Source: an uncultured Cyclobacteriaceae bacterium
GTDB taxonomy: Bacteria > Bacteroidota > Bacteroidia > Cytophagales > Cyclobacteriaceae
DNA length: 64,000 bases
Reading direction: 5' to 3'
Assembly: GCA_937146645.1 (NCBI GenBank)
Contig: CAKZRQ010000030.1
Coordinates: 62,001 to 126,000, forward strand
Part shown: positions 52,101 through 61,629 of the stretch, piece after piece
Numbering within the stretch: the stretch's first letter is position 1
How the letters are laid out: each line of letters begins with the position of its first letter
Program-made: the position numbers and the translations under genes
Notes under the pieces: model-generated
The model's database searches: none
What the model saw: only the letters and a program-made list of their open reading frames with translations
Told to the model about the DNA's origin: nothing

Positions 52101-54992
52101 ATGCAGATAAACCTTTCTAACGCTTTCAAATTTGAGAGCAGACACAATGGCCCGACTGAAGCGGAGATCGCAGTGATGTTGGAGAAAATCGGAGCCTCAT
52201 CTATGGAGGAATTAATAAATCAGACAGTACCTGAAAGCATTCAGCTTACTAAGCCAATGGACCTTCCAGAGGCTCAATTGGAGTCTGATTTTATCAGCAG
52301 CTTTAAAAAGCTAGCGCAAAAGAACAAAGTATTCAAATCCTTCATTGGAATGGGTTACTACGACACGCTTGTTCCAGGAGTTGTTTTGAGAAATGTGCTG
52401 GAGAACCCAGGTTGGTATACCGCATACACACCTTATCAGGCAGAAATTGCCCAGGGAAGACTTGAGGCACTTATCAATTTCCAGACTGTGGTGATGGAGC
52501 TTACCGGAATGGAGTTAGCGAATGCTTCTCTTTTGGATGAATCGACGGCCGCAGCTGAAGCGATGACCATGCTTTATTCTGTTCGCCCGAGAGATAAGAA
52601 GCCTGCTTTTAAATTTTACGTAGACGAGAAGGTTTTCCCGCAGACAAAAGCTGTTCTTGAAACCAGAGCAGAGCCTCTTGGAATTGAGCTGGTCTATGGT
52701 CCGATTGACAAATTGGATGTAACCGACCCTGAGCTTTACGGAGTACTTTTCCAGTACCCGAATGTGGAAGGTGAGGTTAAAGACTATTCTGCGATTGTAG
52801 CTGCCGCAAAGGAGCACAATGTTTCCACTGCTTTTGCTACTGATCTATTGGCATTGACTATGCTGACACCTCCCGGTGAAATGGGAGCTGATGTAGTGGT
52901 AGGCTCCGCTCAAAGATTCGGCGTACCTATGGGATATGGAGGTCCACATGCAGGATTCTTCGCTACAAAAGAAAAGAATAAGAGGCAGATTCCAGGACGA
53001 ATTATTGGGGTGTCTCTCGACAAAGCTGGAAAAAAGGCATACAGAATGGCTCTTCAAACGAGAGAGCAACATATAAAGAGAGAAAAGGCAACTTCTAATA
53101 TTTGTACTGCGCAGGTTCTTCTGGCTGTAATGTCAAGTTTCTATGCTGTTTATCATGGTCCAAAAGGGCTAAAGAATATTGCGTTAAGAACTCATGGACT
53201 GGCTAAGCTTACTGCTATAGGTCTTTCTGACTTAGGATTTGAATTGGGTACGGAGAATTACTTTGATACTATCAAAGTGAATGTAGACTCGGAGACTCAG
53301 CAAAAGGTGAGAGAGATTGCTTTGAAATCCGAATTGAACTTCAGATATGAGGAAGGAGCTATTTTCATTGCTTTTGACGAAGCGAAGAAGATTGAAGATG
53401 CTCAATCTGTGGTGGATGTTTTTGCTACTGCGATTGATAAAGCTTCTACGAATCTGAGCTATGCTTCTTCGGATCTTCAGGCTGAATTTCCAGAAGCTTT
53501 GATCAGAACCTCAGAATATCTGAGCCATCCGGTTTTTCATGATTATCACAGTGAACATGAGATGCTGCGCTATATCAAGCGATTGGAGAATAAGGATTTG
53601 TCTCTGGTGCATTCTATGATTTCATTAGGCTCTTGTACCATGAAGCTGAATGCTACTGCGGAGATGATTCCAGTGACTTGGCCTGAGTTTGGACAGATGC
53701 ATCCATTTGCTCCGGTAGACCAGACTCAAGGTTATGTAGAGTTATTCGAAAACCTTACGCATTGGTTGAATGAAATTACTGGCTTTGCCGCTACTTCCCT
53801 TCAACCGAATTCAGGTGCTCAGGGAGAGTTTTCAGGATTGATGGTGATTCGTCAGTATCACATTGATCGTGGAGAAGGCCATAGAAATATTGCTTTAATT
53901 CCTACATCAGCACATGGTACTAACCCAGCTTCTGCTGTCATGGCAGGAATGAAGGTAGTGCTGGTAAAATGTGATGAAAAAGGAAATATTGATCTTGATG
54001 ATCTAAAGGAAAAAGCTTCGGCACATGCTGATGACCTGGCAGCACTGATGGTTACCTATCCTTCTACCCATGGGGTATTCGAAGAGGCGATTCAGGAAAT
54101 CTGCGCTACAATTCACCAATATGGTGGTCAGGTTTACATGGATGGAGCAAATATGAATGCCCAGGTTGGATTAACTAGTCCAGGTAGAATTGGTGCAGAT
54201 GTTTGTCACTTGAATTTGCATAAGACATTCTGTATTCCACACGGTGGTGGTGGCCCAGGTATGGGACCAATTTGCGTAGCGAGTCATTTGGCACCATTCC
54301 TTCCAGGTAATCCATTAATTGAGACCGGAGGCGAAAAGGCTGTGTCATCAATCTCCGCTGCACCATATGGAAGTGCAAGTATTTTACCTATTTCTTATGC
54401 GTACATCGCGATGATGGGAGCCGAAGGATTGACCAATGCCACCAAGCTTGCCATCCTGAATGCGAACTACATCAAGGAGAGACTAGATAATCATTACTCC
54501 ATCCTTTATACCGGTTCAAAAGGAAGAGCAGCTCATGAGATGATTCTGGATTGTAGATCATTCAAGGAAGTGGGAGTTGAAGTGGAGGATATTGCTAAGA
54601 GACTTATGGACTATGGATTCCATGCTCCAACAGTTTCCTTCCCGGTTGCGGGCACTTTGATGATTGAGCCTACCGAATCTGAGACTATTGCGGAACTAGA
54701 TAGATTCTGCGATGCGCTTATCTCGATTAGAGAAGAAATTCAGGAGATTCAGGATGGCAAATCCGATCCTTCGAACAACGTTCTAAAGAACGCTCCTCAT
54801 ACGGCAAATATGGTTCTCGAAGGAGAATGGGATTTACCTTACTCGAGAGAGAAGGCTGTTTATCCAATTGAATATGTGAGAGAGAACAAGTTCTGGCCTT
54901 CCGTACGCAGAATTGATTCTGCATTTGGAGATCGTAATCTTATGTGTAGTTGTATTCCTGTTGAGGAGTATGCGGAAGAAGAGATGGCCTAA
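52101..54992 (+). CDS. gcvP: Glycine dehydrogenase (decarboxylating), P-protein
   Basis: 963 residues with both halves fused. The N-terminal part has [21 protein letters not shown] and [16 protein letters not shown]. The PLP lysine lies in [21 protein letters not shown] (about residue 710), with [14 protein letters not shown] before it. It decarboxylates glycine and passes the aminomethyl group to the H-protein lipoyl arm. Other gcv genes are not here, but lipA, which makes the lipoyl group, is next door in convergent orientation. Confidence 0.97.
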   Translation: MQINLSNAFKFESRHNGPTEAEIAVMLEKIGASSMEELINQTVPESIQLTKPMDLPEAQLESDFISSFKKLAQKNKVFKSFIGMGYYDTLVPGVVLRNVLENPGWYTAYTPYQAEIAQGRLEALINFQTVVMELTGMELANASLLDESTAAAEAMTMLYSVRPRDKKPAFKFYVDEKVFPQTKAVLETRAEPLGIELVYGPIDKLDVTDPELYGVLFQYPNVEGEVKDYSAIVAAAKEHNVSTAFATDLLALTMLTPPGEMGADVVVGSAQRFGVPMGYGGPHAGFFATKEKNKRQIPGRIIGVSLDKAGKKAYRMALQTREQHIKREKATSNICTAQVLLAVMSSFYAVYHGPKGLKNIALRTHGLAKLTAIGLSDLGFELGTENYFDTIKVNVDSETQQKVREIALKSELNFRYEEGAIFIAFDEAKKIEDAQSVVDVFATAIDKASTNLSYASSDLQAEFPEALIRTSEYLSHPVFHDYHSEHEMLRYIKRLENKDLSLVHSMISLGSCTMKLNATAEMIPVTWPEFGQMHPFAPVDQTQGYVELFENLTHWLNEITGFAATSLQPNSGAQGEFSGLMVIRQYHIDRGEGHRNIALIPTSAHGTNPASAVMAGMKVVLVKCDEKGNIDLDDLKEKASAHADDLAALMVTYPSTHGVFEEAIQEICATIHQYGGQVYMDGANMNAQVGLTSPGRIGADVCHLNLHKTFCIPHGGGGPGMGPICVASHLAPFLPGNPLIETGGEKAVSSISAAPYGSASILPISYAYIAMMGAEGLTNATKLAILNANYIKERLDNHYSILYTGSKGRAAHEMILDCRSFKEVGVEVEDIAKRLMDYGFHAPTVSFPVAGTLMIEPTESETIAELDRFCDALISIREEIQEIQDGKSDPSNNVLKNAPHTANMVLEGEWDLPYSREKAVYPIEYVRENKFWPSVRRIDSAFGDRNLMCSCIPVEEYAEEEMA

Positions 54993-55012
54993 TCGGCAAA
55001 TGAGTCATAAAC

Positions 55013-55045
55013 AAAAAAAAGGGAGCTTTTTAGCTCCCTTTTTTT
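55013..55045. terminator. Bidirectional terminator between gcvP and lipA
   Basis: GGGAGCT (55021-55027) and AGCTCCC (55032-55038) flanked by runs of eight A and seven T. The lipA stop codon overlaps the T-run. Confidence 0.9.
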
Positions 55046-55922
55046 ATACGTTTACATGTCTTTCGGCATGATATGAAGATCGAACCAATGGTCCGGATTC
55101 TACATATTTCAAACCTCTTCTTAGACCTTCTTCCCTGTAGTGATCAAATAGATCCGGATGAATAAATTCGGCAACCTCGATGTGCATCTTGGTTGGCTGC
55201 AGATATTGCCCTAACGTTAGAATATCACATCCATTTTCTACCAAGTCGTCCATGGCCTTATAAACCTCTTCTTTGGTTTCACCAAGGCCTAACATAATTC
55301 CAGTCTTAGTTCTTTTACCGTATTCTTTTGTGAGCTTGATCTGCTCTAAGGATCTATCGTATTTGGCCTGTGGCCTAACTCTTCTATAAAGACTCCCTAC
55401 CGTCTCCATGTTATGAGAAACCACCTCTTGCCCTCCATCGATCATTCTGTACAAGGCATCCCATTTTCCTTTTACATCAGGGATTAGGGTTTCAATGGTT
55501 GTCTCTGGGGAAAGCTCTTTAGTTTGAACTACGGTTTGGTACCAAATTTCAGCACCTCGGTCTTTCAACTCATCGCGGTTTACCGATGTAATTACCGCAT
55601 GCTTTACCCCCATTAATTTGATGGCTTCAGCCACTCTTCTAGGCTCATCCTCATCATACTCTGGAGGTCTTCCGGTTGCCACTGCACAGAAGGAGCAAGA
55701 TCTGGTACACACATTTCCAAGAATCATGAAAGTAGCTGTACCAGCTCCCCAGCACTCACCCATATTTGGGCAATTACCACTTTCGCAGATGGTGTGAAGC
55801 TTATGCTCATCCACCAACCTTCTGACCTTGGCATATTCTTTACCCACAGGAAGCTTCACCCGGAGCCAGTCAGGCTTCTTTTTGCGAGTAGCTTCTTCAG
55901 AAATAACGGGTAGTTCTATCAT
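55044..55922 (-). CDS. lipA: Lipoyl synthase
   Basis: 292 residues from the ATG at 55922. A GTG directly before it (55925) is possible. It is a radical SAM enzyme with [15 protein letters not shown] (CX3CX2C cluster) and the second cluster motif [19 protein letters not shown]. The C-terminal SSYHAERH is the usual RSSYHA. It inserts sulfur into octanoyl groups on the E2 and GcvH proteins. It faces gcvP, fitting the lipoyl dependence of glycine cleavage. Confidence 0.96.
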   Translation of the reverse strand: MIELPVISEEATRKKKPDWLRVKLPVGKEYAKVRRLVDEHKLHTICESGNCPNMGECWGAGTATFMILGNVCTRSCSFCAVATGRPPEYDEDEPRRVAEAIKLMGVKHAVITSVNRDELKDRGAEIWYQTVVQTKELSPETTIETLIPDVKGKWDALYRMIDGGQEVVSHNMETVGSLYRRVRPQAKYDRSLEQIKLTKEYGKRTKTGIMLGLGETKEEVYKAMDDLVENGCDILTLGQYLQPTKMHIEVAEFIHPDLFDHYREEGLRRGLKYVESGPLVRSSYHAERHVNV

Positions 55923-55940
55923 CACAAATCAAATTTTCGT

Positions 55941-55971
55941 CAAAGTTAAGATGGGATCCATCAAAACCCAA
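55941..55971 (-). promoter_or_regulatory. Promoter of lipA
   Basis: Minus strand: TTG (55971-55969), 20 bases, then TAACTTTG (55948-55941), exact consensus. The RNA would start about 10 bases before the ATG, so the leader is short. Confidence 0.65.
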
Positions 55972-55979
55972 CTTTTAAA

Positions 55980-56720
55980 TTACTGTCTAAAACCGTAATA
56001 GAAGGTGAAGTAAACAGACTGAAATATCTGTCTGTTTTCAGTGGTTGGGATCAATGGAATCTCTTTGGTAAAACCCTCAAGCATGTATCCAAGTTCCAAT
56101 CCGGTCACGTTGCTTTTAAAGACACCAAACTCGAAGGAAACCGCAGCTTTGGCGTTGGCACCAAATGCAAATTCTGACTCTCCCAAGCCTTGAAAAAGTG
56201 CGCCAGTACCTAGAATATTAAATCGGCTCTGATGGACCTCTGGATCATATTGTTCCGTAACAGTTTCCAAACGATTCACTGCATATTCTATGTAATATGG
56301 TGCAATCAAACCAAAGGAAGGGCCTATGGCACCTAGGACTGAAACCTGCACACCCTGATTAGGTGCTTTTTTAAAGAGTTGAATCTCTCTTCCGTATTGT
56401 GGACGGATGGAATATAGATAATTGGACTTTCCAAAAATGTAGCTGTTTCCTAATACGGTGTTGTATCTGACTTCTTTTGGGTTCTTGACATTCGATAGTT
56501 CTACTGCCCAAAAGGCTAACTGGTCATCGGTAATTTTTGTACCCACCTTGACCACAATACCACCTATTAAGCCGCCATTTGTATTTTTATTTAAGCCAAA
56601 AAGGATTTCTTTGTCATACTCATAATTTCCTACATCATCCCTTTGGGCATGTACGGTAGAAATTAGAATGAAGGATAAGCAGAATACTAAAGCTTTTTTG
56701 AAGCTATTTCTAAACTGCAT
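55980..56720 (-). CDS. Outer membrane beta-barrel protein, unknown
   Basis: 246 residues from the ATG at 56720 (MQFRNSFKKALVFCLSFILI, signal to VHAQ). An earlier ATG at 56744 adds eight residues that weaken the signal. The mature part has alternating beta strands (GGLIGGIVVKVGTKITDD, YLYSIRPQYGREIQLF) and ends YFTFYYGFRQ, typical of a Bacteroidota barrel. No close family recognised. It is divergent from the OsmC gene. Confidence 0.75.
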   Translation of the reverse strand: MQFRNSFKKALVFCLSFILISTVHAQRDDVGNYEYDKEILFGLNKNTNGGLIGGIVVKVGTKITDDQLAFWAVELSNVKNPKEVRYNTVLGNSYIFGKSNYLYSIRPQYGREIQLFKKAPNQGVQVSVLGAIGPSFGLIAPYYIEYAVNRLETVTEQYDPEVHQSRFNILGTGALFQGLGESEFAFGANAKAAVSFEFGVFKSNVTGLELGYMLEGFTKEIPLIPTTENRQIFQSVYFTFYYGFRQ

Positions 56721-56778
56721 ATTAATTGGGTTAGCTTTAATCACAGATACTATAACTGAATTTTAAAAGTAAGGGTTT

Positions 56779-57183
56779 ATGAGCACTATAAAAAGTTCGT
56801 ATTTGGGTGAATTAAGGACAAAATCTGTCCATATCGCCAGCCAGGATACTATAATTACGGATGCACCTTTAGACAATAATGGAAAGGGTGAAGCTTTTTC
56901 TCCTACGGATACGGTAGCGAGTGGCTTGGGAAGTTGCATGGTTACAATTATGGGCATAATTGCCAGAAGAGAAGGTTACGATCTAGACGGATTAAGCTGG
57001 GAAGTGACTAAAATTATGCAATCAAACCCTCGGAGGATTGCTGAGATTGTTATTGATTTTCACTGGGAGAATCCGTTGAAGGATGAAAAGCTTATCAAGA
57101 AAATGAAAAATGGGGCGAAAACTTGTCCTGTGGCCTTAAGTCTGCATCCAGATATAAAACAAACCGTGTCATTCAACTTTTAA
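56779..57183 (+). CDS. OsmC/Ohr-family thiol peroxidase
   Basis: 134 residues with the two reactive cysteines of the family: DTVASGLGSCMVTIMGIIARREG and GAKTCPVALSLHPDI. OsmC-type proteins reduce organic hydroperoxides in the cytoplasm. The OsmC rather than Ohr subgroup is likely, but the exact substrate cannot be told. It is followed by sdaAA after 41 bases. Confidence 0.92.
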   Translation: MSTIKSSYLGELRTKSVHIASQDTIITDAPLDNNGKGEAFSPTDTVASGLGSCMVTIMGIIARREGYDLDGLSWEVTKIMQSNPRRIAEIVIDFHWENPLKDEKLIKKMKNGAKTCPVALSLHPDIKQTVSFNF

Positions 57184-57224
57184 GCTGAAATTCCGGTTAA
57201 AGAACTTAGATAAACCCAAATGTT

Positions 57225-58130
57225 ATGAGTTACCTGTTTACGAGTTTTTCGGGTTGGAAAAGCTATGTGAATGAGCATAGTTTGACACTTCCTGAATCCG
57301 TCCTTGAATATGAGATGAATCAAAAAGGAGGGGAGAAGGAAGAAATTCTCTCCGGAATTCTCAGAGCCTATGAAGTAATGAAGGATGCCGTAACCACCGG
57401 CTTAGAGGAGGAAATGACCTCAAGATCTGGAATGATTAATAATGGGGCAAAAAAAGTTTTTAATAATCCACTGACAGTTCTATCTCCTGAGTTTCAAAAA
57501 TTAATCTCAAGAGCTCTCGCTGCCAAAGAAGTTAACTCATGTATGGGTAGGGTAGTGGCTGCACCAACTGCTGGAGCATCTGGTATCTTACCAGGGACCT
57601 TAGTAAGTCTTCAGGAAATTCATTCGCTCAAGGATGAAGCGATTGTTGAAGGACTGCTTGTAGGAGCAGGGATCGCTTTAATTATTGAAGAAAAGGCTAG
57701 CCTCGCAGGGGCTGTAGGAGGATGCCAGGCGGAAACTGGTTCTGCCGCTGCAATGGCATCTGGAGCTATTGTTTATTGTCTTGGAGGGAATATTGATCAA
57801 ATTTTTAATGCGGTGGCGATCACCATTCAATGTATGCTAGGACTAGTTTGCGATCCTGTGGCAGGACTTGTAGAAGTTCCATGTGTTGTGCGAAATGCCA
57901 GTGCGGCTTCAATTGCTTTTAGTTCGGCCCAAATTGCGCTTTCAGATGTGAGCGCTGTCATTCCTGTGGATGAATGTGTGGAAGCCATGGGGGAGATAGG
58001 TTCTTCCATGGAGAGTCGTTATAAAGAAACGGCTATGGGAGGTTTGGCTGCCACTCTGACCGGCCAAGAGATTTCCAAAAGAGTTTTGATTCAGGATATC
58101 GAAATCTTACCCGACTCCTTGCAAGAGTAG
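57225..58130 (+). CDS. sdaAA: L-serine ammonia-lyase, alpha subunit (iron-sulfur)
   Basis: 301 residues. Family motifs: MGRVVAAPTAGASGILPGTL, GGCQAETGSAAAMASGAIV and CDPVAGLVEVPCVVRNA. The cysteines of these segments bind a [4Fe-4S] cluster. It converts serine to pyruvate and ammonia. Only the catalytic alpha part is present. A beta subunit is not adjacent. The 3' end overlaps the convergent membrane protein gene by 24 bases. Confidence 0.93.
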   Translation: MSYLFTSFSGWKSYVNEHSLTLPESVLEYEMNQKGGEKEEILSGILRAYEVMKDAVTTGLEEEMTSRSGMINNGAKKVFNNPLTVLSPEFQKLISRALAAKEVNSCMGRVVAAPTAGASGILPGTLVSLQEIHSLKDEAIVEGLLVGAGIALIIEEKASLAGAVGGCQAETGSAAAMASGAIVYCLGGNIDQIFNAVAITIQCMLGLVCDPVAGLVEVPCVVRNASAASIAFSSAQIALSDVSAVIPVDECVEAMGEIGSSMESRYKETAMGGLAATLTGQEISKRVLIQDIEILPDSLQE

Positions 58131-58571
58131 GTTTTCAAAGAACGGGATCGCCAAAATATTGTCAATTGTGAAAGCAAAGATTGTAGACCAAAGGGTACTG
58201 CTCCATAGCATGTGGAAGTAGATTTTTCTACGTCTAGTACCAAAAGACACCATAATTAGCGTACCGCCAATTGGTGTGAGGATGAGTGGGGTTAAAAAAG
58301 CTATTCCGGGCTGTCCATACTTCCTCCATATTTTGATGATATCCCTATTTCGTTTCGTGAATTTCGGTCTTGGGAAGTATTTGTTCCATAGACTTTTGAG
58401 GTATTGACCTACAAAAGTAAATACGATTACACTGCTCATAGTACCAGCTACCGTAACCATAATCGTCTTCCCCACTCCGTATCCGGCCAAAGAACCCAAG
58501 AGTGGACCGGAAATAAATTTGAACCAGCAAAGGAAGTAGATTCCTAAAAAGGTCAGAAATGACTCGTTCAT
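58107..58571 (-). CDS. Small integral membrane protein, unknown
   Basis: 154 residues from the ATG at 58571 (MNESFLTFLGIYFLCWFKF), which overlaps the antiporter gene's stop as ATGA. A longer frame to 58688 lies within that gene and is rejected. Three to four helices are predicted, with the conserved-looking KYGQPGIAFLTPLILTPIGG in the middle, somewhat like small multidrug-export family proteins. The function is unknown. It is coupled to a cation antiporter. Confidence 0.75.
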   Translation of the reverse strand: MNESFLTFLGIYFLCWFKFISGPLLGSLAGYGVGKTIMVTVAGTMSSVIVFTFVGQYLKSLWNKYFPRPKFTKRNRDIIKIWRKYGQPGIAFLTPLILTPIGGTLIMVSFGTRRRKIYFHMLWSSTLWSTIFAFTIDNILAIPFFENLLLQGVG

Positions 58572-59512
58572 AATACGTAGATCATGTATGCGATATATCC
58601 AGCAAATAAAATCAGGCCTTCCACGCCAGATATCTTCATTCTTGTACGCATTAAAGGGAATAGAATTATTGTGAACCCAATCATCCATAGATAGTCTTCC
58701 TGAATAAACTCCGGAGAAACCGGGATGGGTTTTATGATGGCAGTAATTCCAATAATGGATAGGATGTTCATCATGTTGCTCCCAAGGATATTCCCAATCG
58801 CCATATCAGTTCTTTTCGCCAATGCGGCCATAATTGAAGTGATTAATTCTGGGAGACTGGTTCCTATTGCAATTACGGTCACCCCAATCACTCGCTCAGA
58901 TACACCGAACCTTCTTGAGATAATAACCGCATTATCGACCAATAACTCAGAGCCAAGGTATAATCCGAAAATGCCTCCCAATAAAAGGGCGGTGGCAACA
59001 AACCAACTGTAGTCCTTGACGCTTTCGATTTCTTCCTCAGTTTCTACATTTTCGTCTCTGCTAGCTTTATTGCTGCTTTTAAATAAATACCAGTTGAGAA
59101 GAATGAAGGAAATAAAAAGCAACAGACCTTCCCAGAACGCTATAACACCATTATAACTAAGTGCGAAGAATAGAAGCGTAATTATGACAGTCGCAGGAAA
59201 ATCAAAACGCAAGACTGATTTCTTTATTAGGATAGGATAGAATACTCCACTTATTCCAAGTACCATTCCAATATTGGCTATGTTCGAGCCTACAACATTA
59301 CCGATGGAGATATCACCATTCCCCTTTAAGGCTGCGTTTACACTTACCAAAAGTTCAGGAGCAGAAGTTCCAAAAGCAACAATTGTTAGACCGATCAAGC
59401 CAGCACTCATCCCTAATTTGACTGCAATGGCTGTTGCACCATCTACAAGAATTTTTCCCCCGTAAAGGAGTATGGCGAAGCCTAAAAGTAGCAGGAGGTA
59501 TGGGAGCATCAA
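58568..59512 (-). CDS. Calcium/sodium antiporter (CaCA family, YrbG-like)
   Basis: 314 residues with the two alpha-repeats of the CaCA superfamily: GTSAPELLVSVNAALKG plus GNVVGSNIANIGMVLG, and GTSLPELITSIMAALAKR plus GNILGSNMMNILSIIG. About ten helices with a charged cytoplasmic loop near residue 140-165. It would exchange Ca2+ for Na+ or H+ at the inner membrane. It is one base from upp. Confidence 0.93.
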   Translation of the reverse strand: MMLPYLLLLLGFAILLYGGKILVDGATAIAVKLGMSAGLIGLTIVAFGTSAPELLVSVNAALKGNGDISIGNVVGSNIANIGMVLGISGVFYPILIKKSVLRFDFPATVIITLLFFALSYNGVIAFWEGLLLFISFILLNWYLFKSSNKASRDENVETEEEIESVKDYSWFVATALLLGGIFGLYLGSELLVDNAVIISRRFGVSERVIGVTVIAIGTSLPELITSIMAALAKRTDMAIGNILGSNMMNILSIIGITAIIKPIPVSPEFIQEDYLWMIGFTIILFPLMRTRMKISGVEGLILFAGYIAYMIYVL

Positions 59513-59513
59513 T

Positions 59514-60158
59514 CTATAATTTCTTTCCGAAGGCTAAGTCACCCGCATCCCCCAGACCTGGTACTATGTAGAATTTATCGTTAAGTCCTGCCTCCAGACT
59601 ACCTAGCCAGAATTTAAAAGGAATTCTCAATTCCTTTTTGAGAAGGTTGATTCCTTCTGGAGCAGCAAAGGCACTTGCCAAGTGAATCTTTGAAGGAGAT
59701 CCTACTTTTAACAACTGAGTGATTGTTTCCAAAATTGATTTACCCGTTGCTAACATAGGGTCACAGATAATCAGTTCCTTGTCGTTTATATCAGCACTTG
59801 CCAAATATCCCAGATCAATCTCCACCTCAGGCATTTTCCCCTCAACTCTTTTCACACCTATAAACGCAGAATCTGCATTTGGGAAACATTTTAAGAAGCC
59901 TTGATAAAATGGTAATGATGCTCGCATCATACAAACTAAAACAAGTTTAGATCCCAGTGCATTCTCGCTGGTTTTGGCTAGTGGGGTTTGTATTTCCTGA
60001 CTAGTGAAGGACAAGGATTTGGAAATCTCATATCCTAGTAAGTATCCGAGTTGGGTTAGATTATCTCTGAATCTTCTTCGATCCTTTTGCAGATTTTCAT
60101 CTCTTAGTTCGATTATTAAATTACCAGCTATAGATGGTGTTTGATTCAGGATGAACAT
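59514..60158 (-). CDS. upp: Uracil phosphoribosyltransferase
   Basis: 214 residues. PRPP motif IICDPMLATGKSILETI. Uracil-binding C-terminus YIVPGLGDAGDLAFG. VLVCMMRASLPFYQGFLK-type region present. It salvages uracil to UMP. It is the first gene of a run with the antiporter and membrane protein. Confidence 0.95.
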   Translation of the reverse strand: MFILNQTPSIAGNLIIELRDENLQKDRRRFRDNLTQLGYLLGYEISKSLSFTSQEIQTPLAKTSENALGSKLVLVCMMRASLPFYQGFLKCFPNADSAFIGVKRVEGKMPEVEIDLGYLASADINDKELIICDPMLATGKSILETITQLLKVGSPSKIHLASAFAAPEGINLLKKELRIPFKFWLGSLEAGLNDKFYIVPGLGDAGDLAFGKKL

Positions 60159-60173
60159 TTCGAAAATTAAAAT

Positions 60174-60201
60174 AAAACCCGACCAATAAAAAGGTCGGGT
60201 C
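60174..60201 (-). terminator. Terminator after OmpA paralogue 1
   Basis: Arms ACCCGACC and GGTCGGGT (plus strand AAACCCGACC at 60175-60184, GGTCGGGT at 60193-60200). On the minus strand a T-rich tail follows. Confidence 0.82.
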
Positions 60202-60215
60202 TGTTCAAAATTAGC

Positions 60216-61511
60216 TCAATCCTTAATCACAAAGCTAACTCTTCGAGTCATTTGCCTTGCATCCTCTGAGCTTGGGTCCACAGAAGTATCTTCACCGAAT
60301 CCTCTATATGATAGTCTAGAAGCATCCACTCCTGCAGCCACGAGAAGGTCATAAGCTGCTTTCGCTCGTTTCTCTGAAAGCTTCTGGTTATAATCTTCAG
60401 GGCCTAACTCGTCAGCATAACCCTGAATGTCAAGCTTAATTTGTTGATTCTTATTTAGGAAGTTAGCTACATACTGAGCCGCTGAGAGAGAATACTTCTG
60501 AGGGATATCGCTGTCAAATGGGAAATACACATTTACATAACCATCTTCAATAGCCTTATTAAGGAAATCTATTTGCTCTACTATTTCCTCAATAGGACAA
60601 CCTCCATTGGCTGATGGACCAGGAAGAAACGGACAATCATCTTCATGATCTGAAATCCCATCATTATCTGAGTCTAAGGTAGTACCTCTTGCATTTACTC
60701 TGGCTCCTATTGGTGTGTTTGGTTCAGCATCTAAATAGTCAGGAACCCAATCACCATCGCTATCTTTTAGCATGTCCTTGAGCTCATTGATCTGGCTGTT
60801 TAGTTCATCTTTTGTGGCATACTTGTCTGCTGCGATGTACCAGTCTGCATGTTGCTCTTGTTTTCCTAAGTAGAAGTTCAAGCCAATTGTCCCCGTCCAC
60901 CAAGTCCCTGTTGCATGAACAAACGGGTTTTGGGTCGGATCACTAGGTTGAAAAGGAGCATTGTATTGATTCCCATCGAAAGTATAGGTTTGTCTCCCGT
61001 TAATAATTACAGAAAGATCACTAGTGAGAGCTACTCTTTCACTAATCTTGAATTGGGCTGTGGCTCCTGTAATTATATTATAATGGAAGTCAGGCTGTGT
61101 ATTCAGGATGGTTTCTTCGAAACTCATCCTACCAAAACCTGCACCCATATGCCCTAGTAAACCTAGTCTTCTTGAGAAGGACTCAAAATTCAATACTCTC
61201 CCGAGATTCAAAACTCCTTGAGCATTTACCCTTATATAATTTGTGGTAAACACAGGACTCACTCCATTGGCCTCAGAGAAAGAACCGAATCCTGCATCGC
61301 CCTTGATACCAAATTTCTCATTAAACATATAACGTAGCCCTACGTCCAGATGTCCTACATTTAATGTTGGTGAAAGATATCCTGGGGTTAATGGGCCCAT
61401 CGGTTTATTAAAGCCAAAATTCGTTTCTATAGACCATCGATTAAATGAATCTTGGGCTATAGAATCTTGGATTACCATAGTGGCAATCAGAATGAAGAAC
61501 AATTTTCTCAT
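60216..61511 (-). CDS. OmpA-family outer membrane protein with type-3 repeats, paralogue 1
   Basis: 431 residues. Signal peptide (MRKLFFILIATMVIQDSIAQ). N-terminal beta-barrel (FGFNKPMGPLTPGYLSPTLNVG). Then thrombospondin type-3 repeats (DSDGDWVPDYLDAEP, DSDNDGISDHEDDCPFLPGP). C-terminal OmpA peptidoglycan-binding domain (LDIQGYADELGPEDYNQKLS, SEKRAKAAYDLL). It links outer membrane and cell wall. It is a tandem copy of the next gene, separated by a terminator. Confidence 0.92.
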   Translation of the reverse strand: MRKLFFILIATMVIQDSIAQDSFNRWSIETNFGFNKPMGPLTPGYLSPTLNVGHLDVGLRYMFNEKFGIKGDAGFGSFSEANGVSPVFTTNYIRVNAQGVLNLGRVLNFESFSRRLGLLGHMGAGFGRMSFEETILNTQPDFHYNIITGATAQFKISERVALTSDLSVIINGRQTYTFDGNQYNAPFQPSDPTQNPFVHATGTWWTGTIGLNFYLGKQEQHADWYIAADKYATKDELNSQINELKDMLKDSDGDWVPDYLDAEPNTPIGARVNARGTTLDSDNDGISDHEDDCPFLPGPSANGGCPIEEIVEQIDFLNKAIEDGYVNVYFPFDSDIPQKYSLSAAQYVANFLNKNQQIKLDIQGYADELGPEDYNQKLSEKRAKAAYDLLVAAGVDASRLSYRGFGEDTSVDPSSEDARQMTRRVSFVIKD

Positions 61512-61574
61512 TTGTCTAGGGTGATTAAGGACGCAATGATAGGCAATTCTTGCGCCAAAATTTTAGGTTAAAGC

Positions 61575-61611
61575 AAAAAAAAAAGCCCTGCAGCGATCGC
61601 TACAGGGCTCT
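61575..61611 (-). terminator. Terminator after OmpA paralogue 2
   Basis: Hairpin GCCCTG-C-AGCGATCGCT-ACAGGGC (61585-61608) with a ten-base A run on the plus strand (T-run on minus). The centre is the palindrome AGCGATCGCT. Confidence 0.85.
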
Positions 61612-61629
61612 GTTATTTTATTGACTAAA

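Noticed and set aside
58572-58688. Longer N-terminus for the small membrane protein
   Set aside because: Lies within the antiporter coding region; ATG 58571 gives the ATGA coupling and a helix start.
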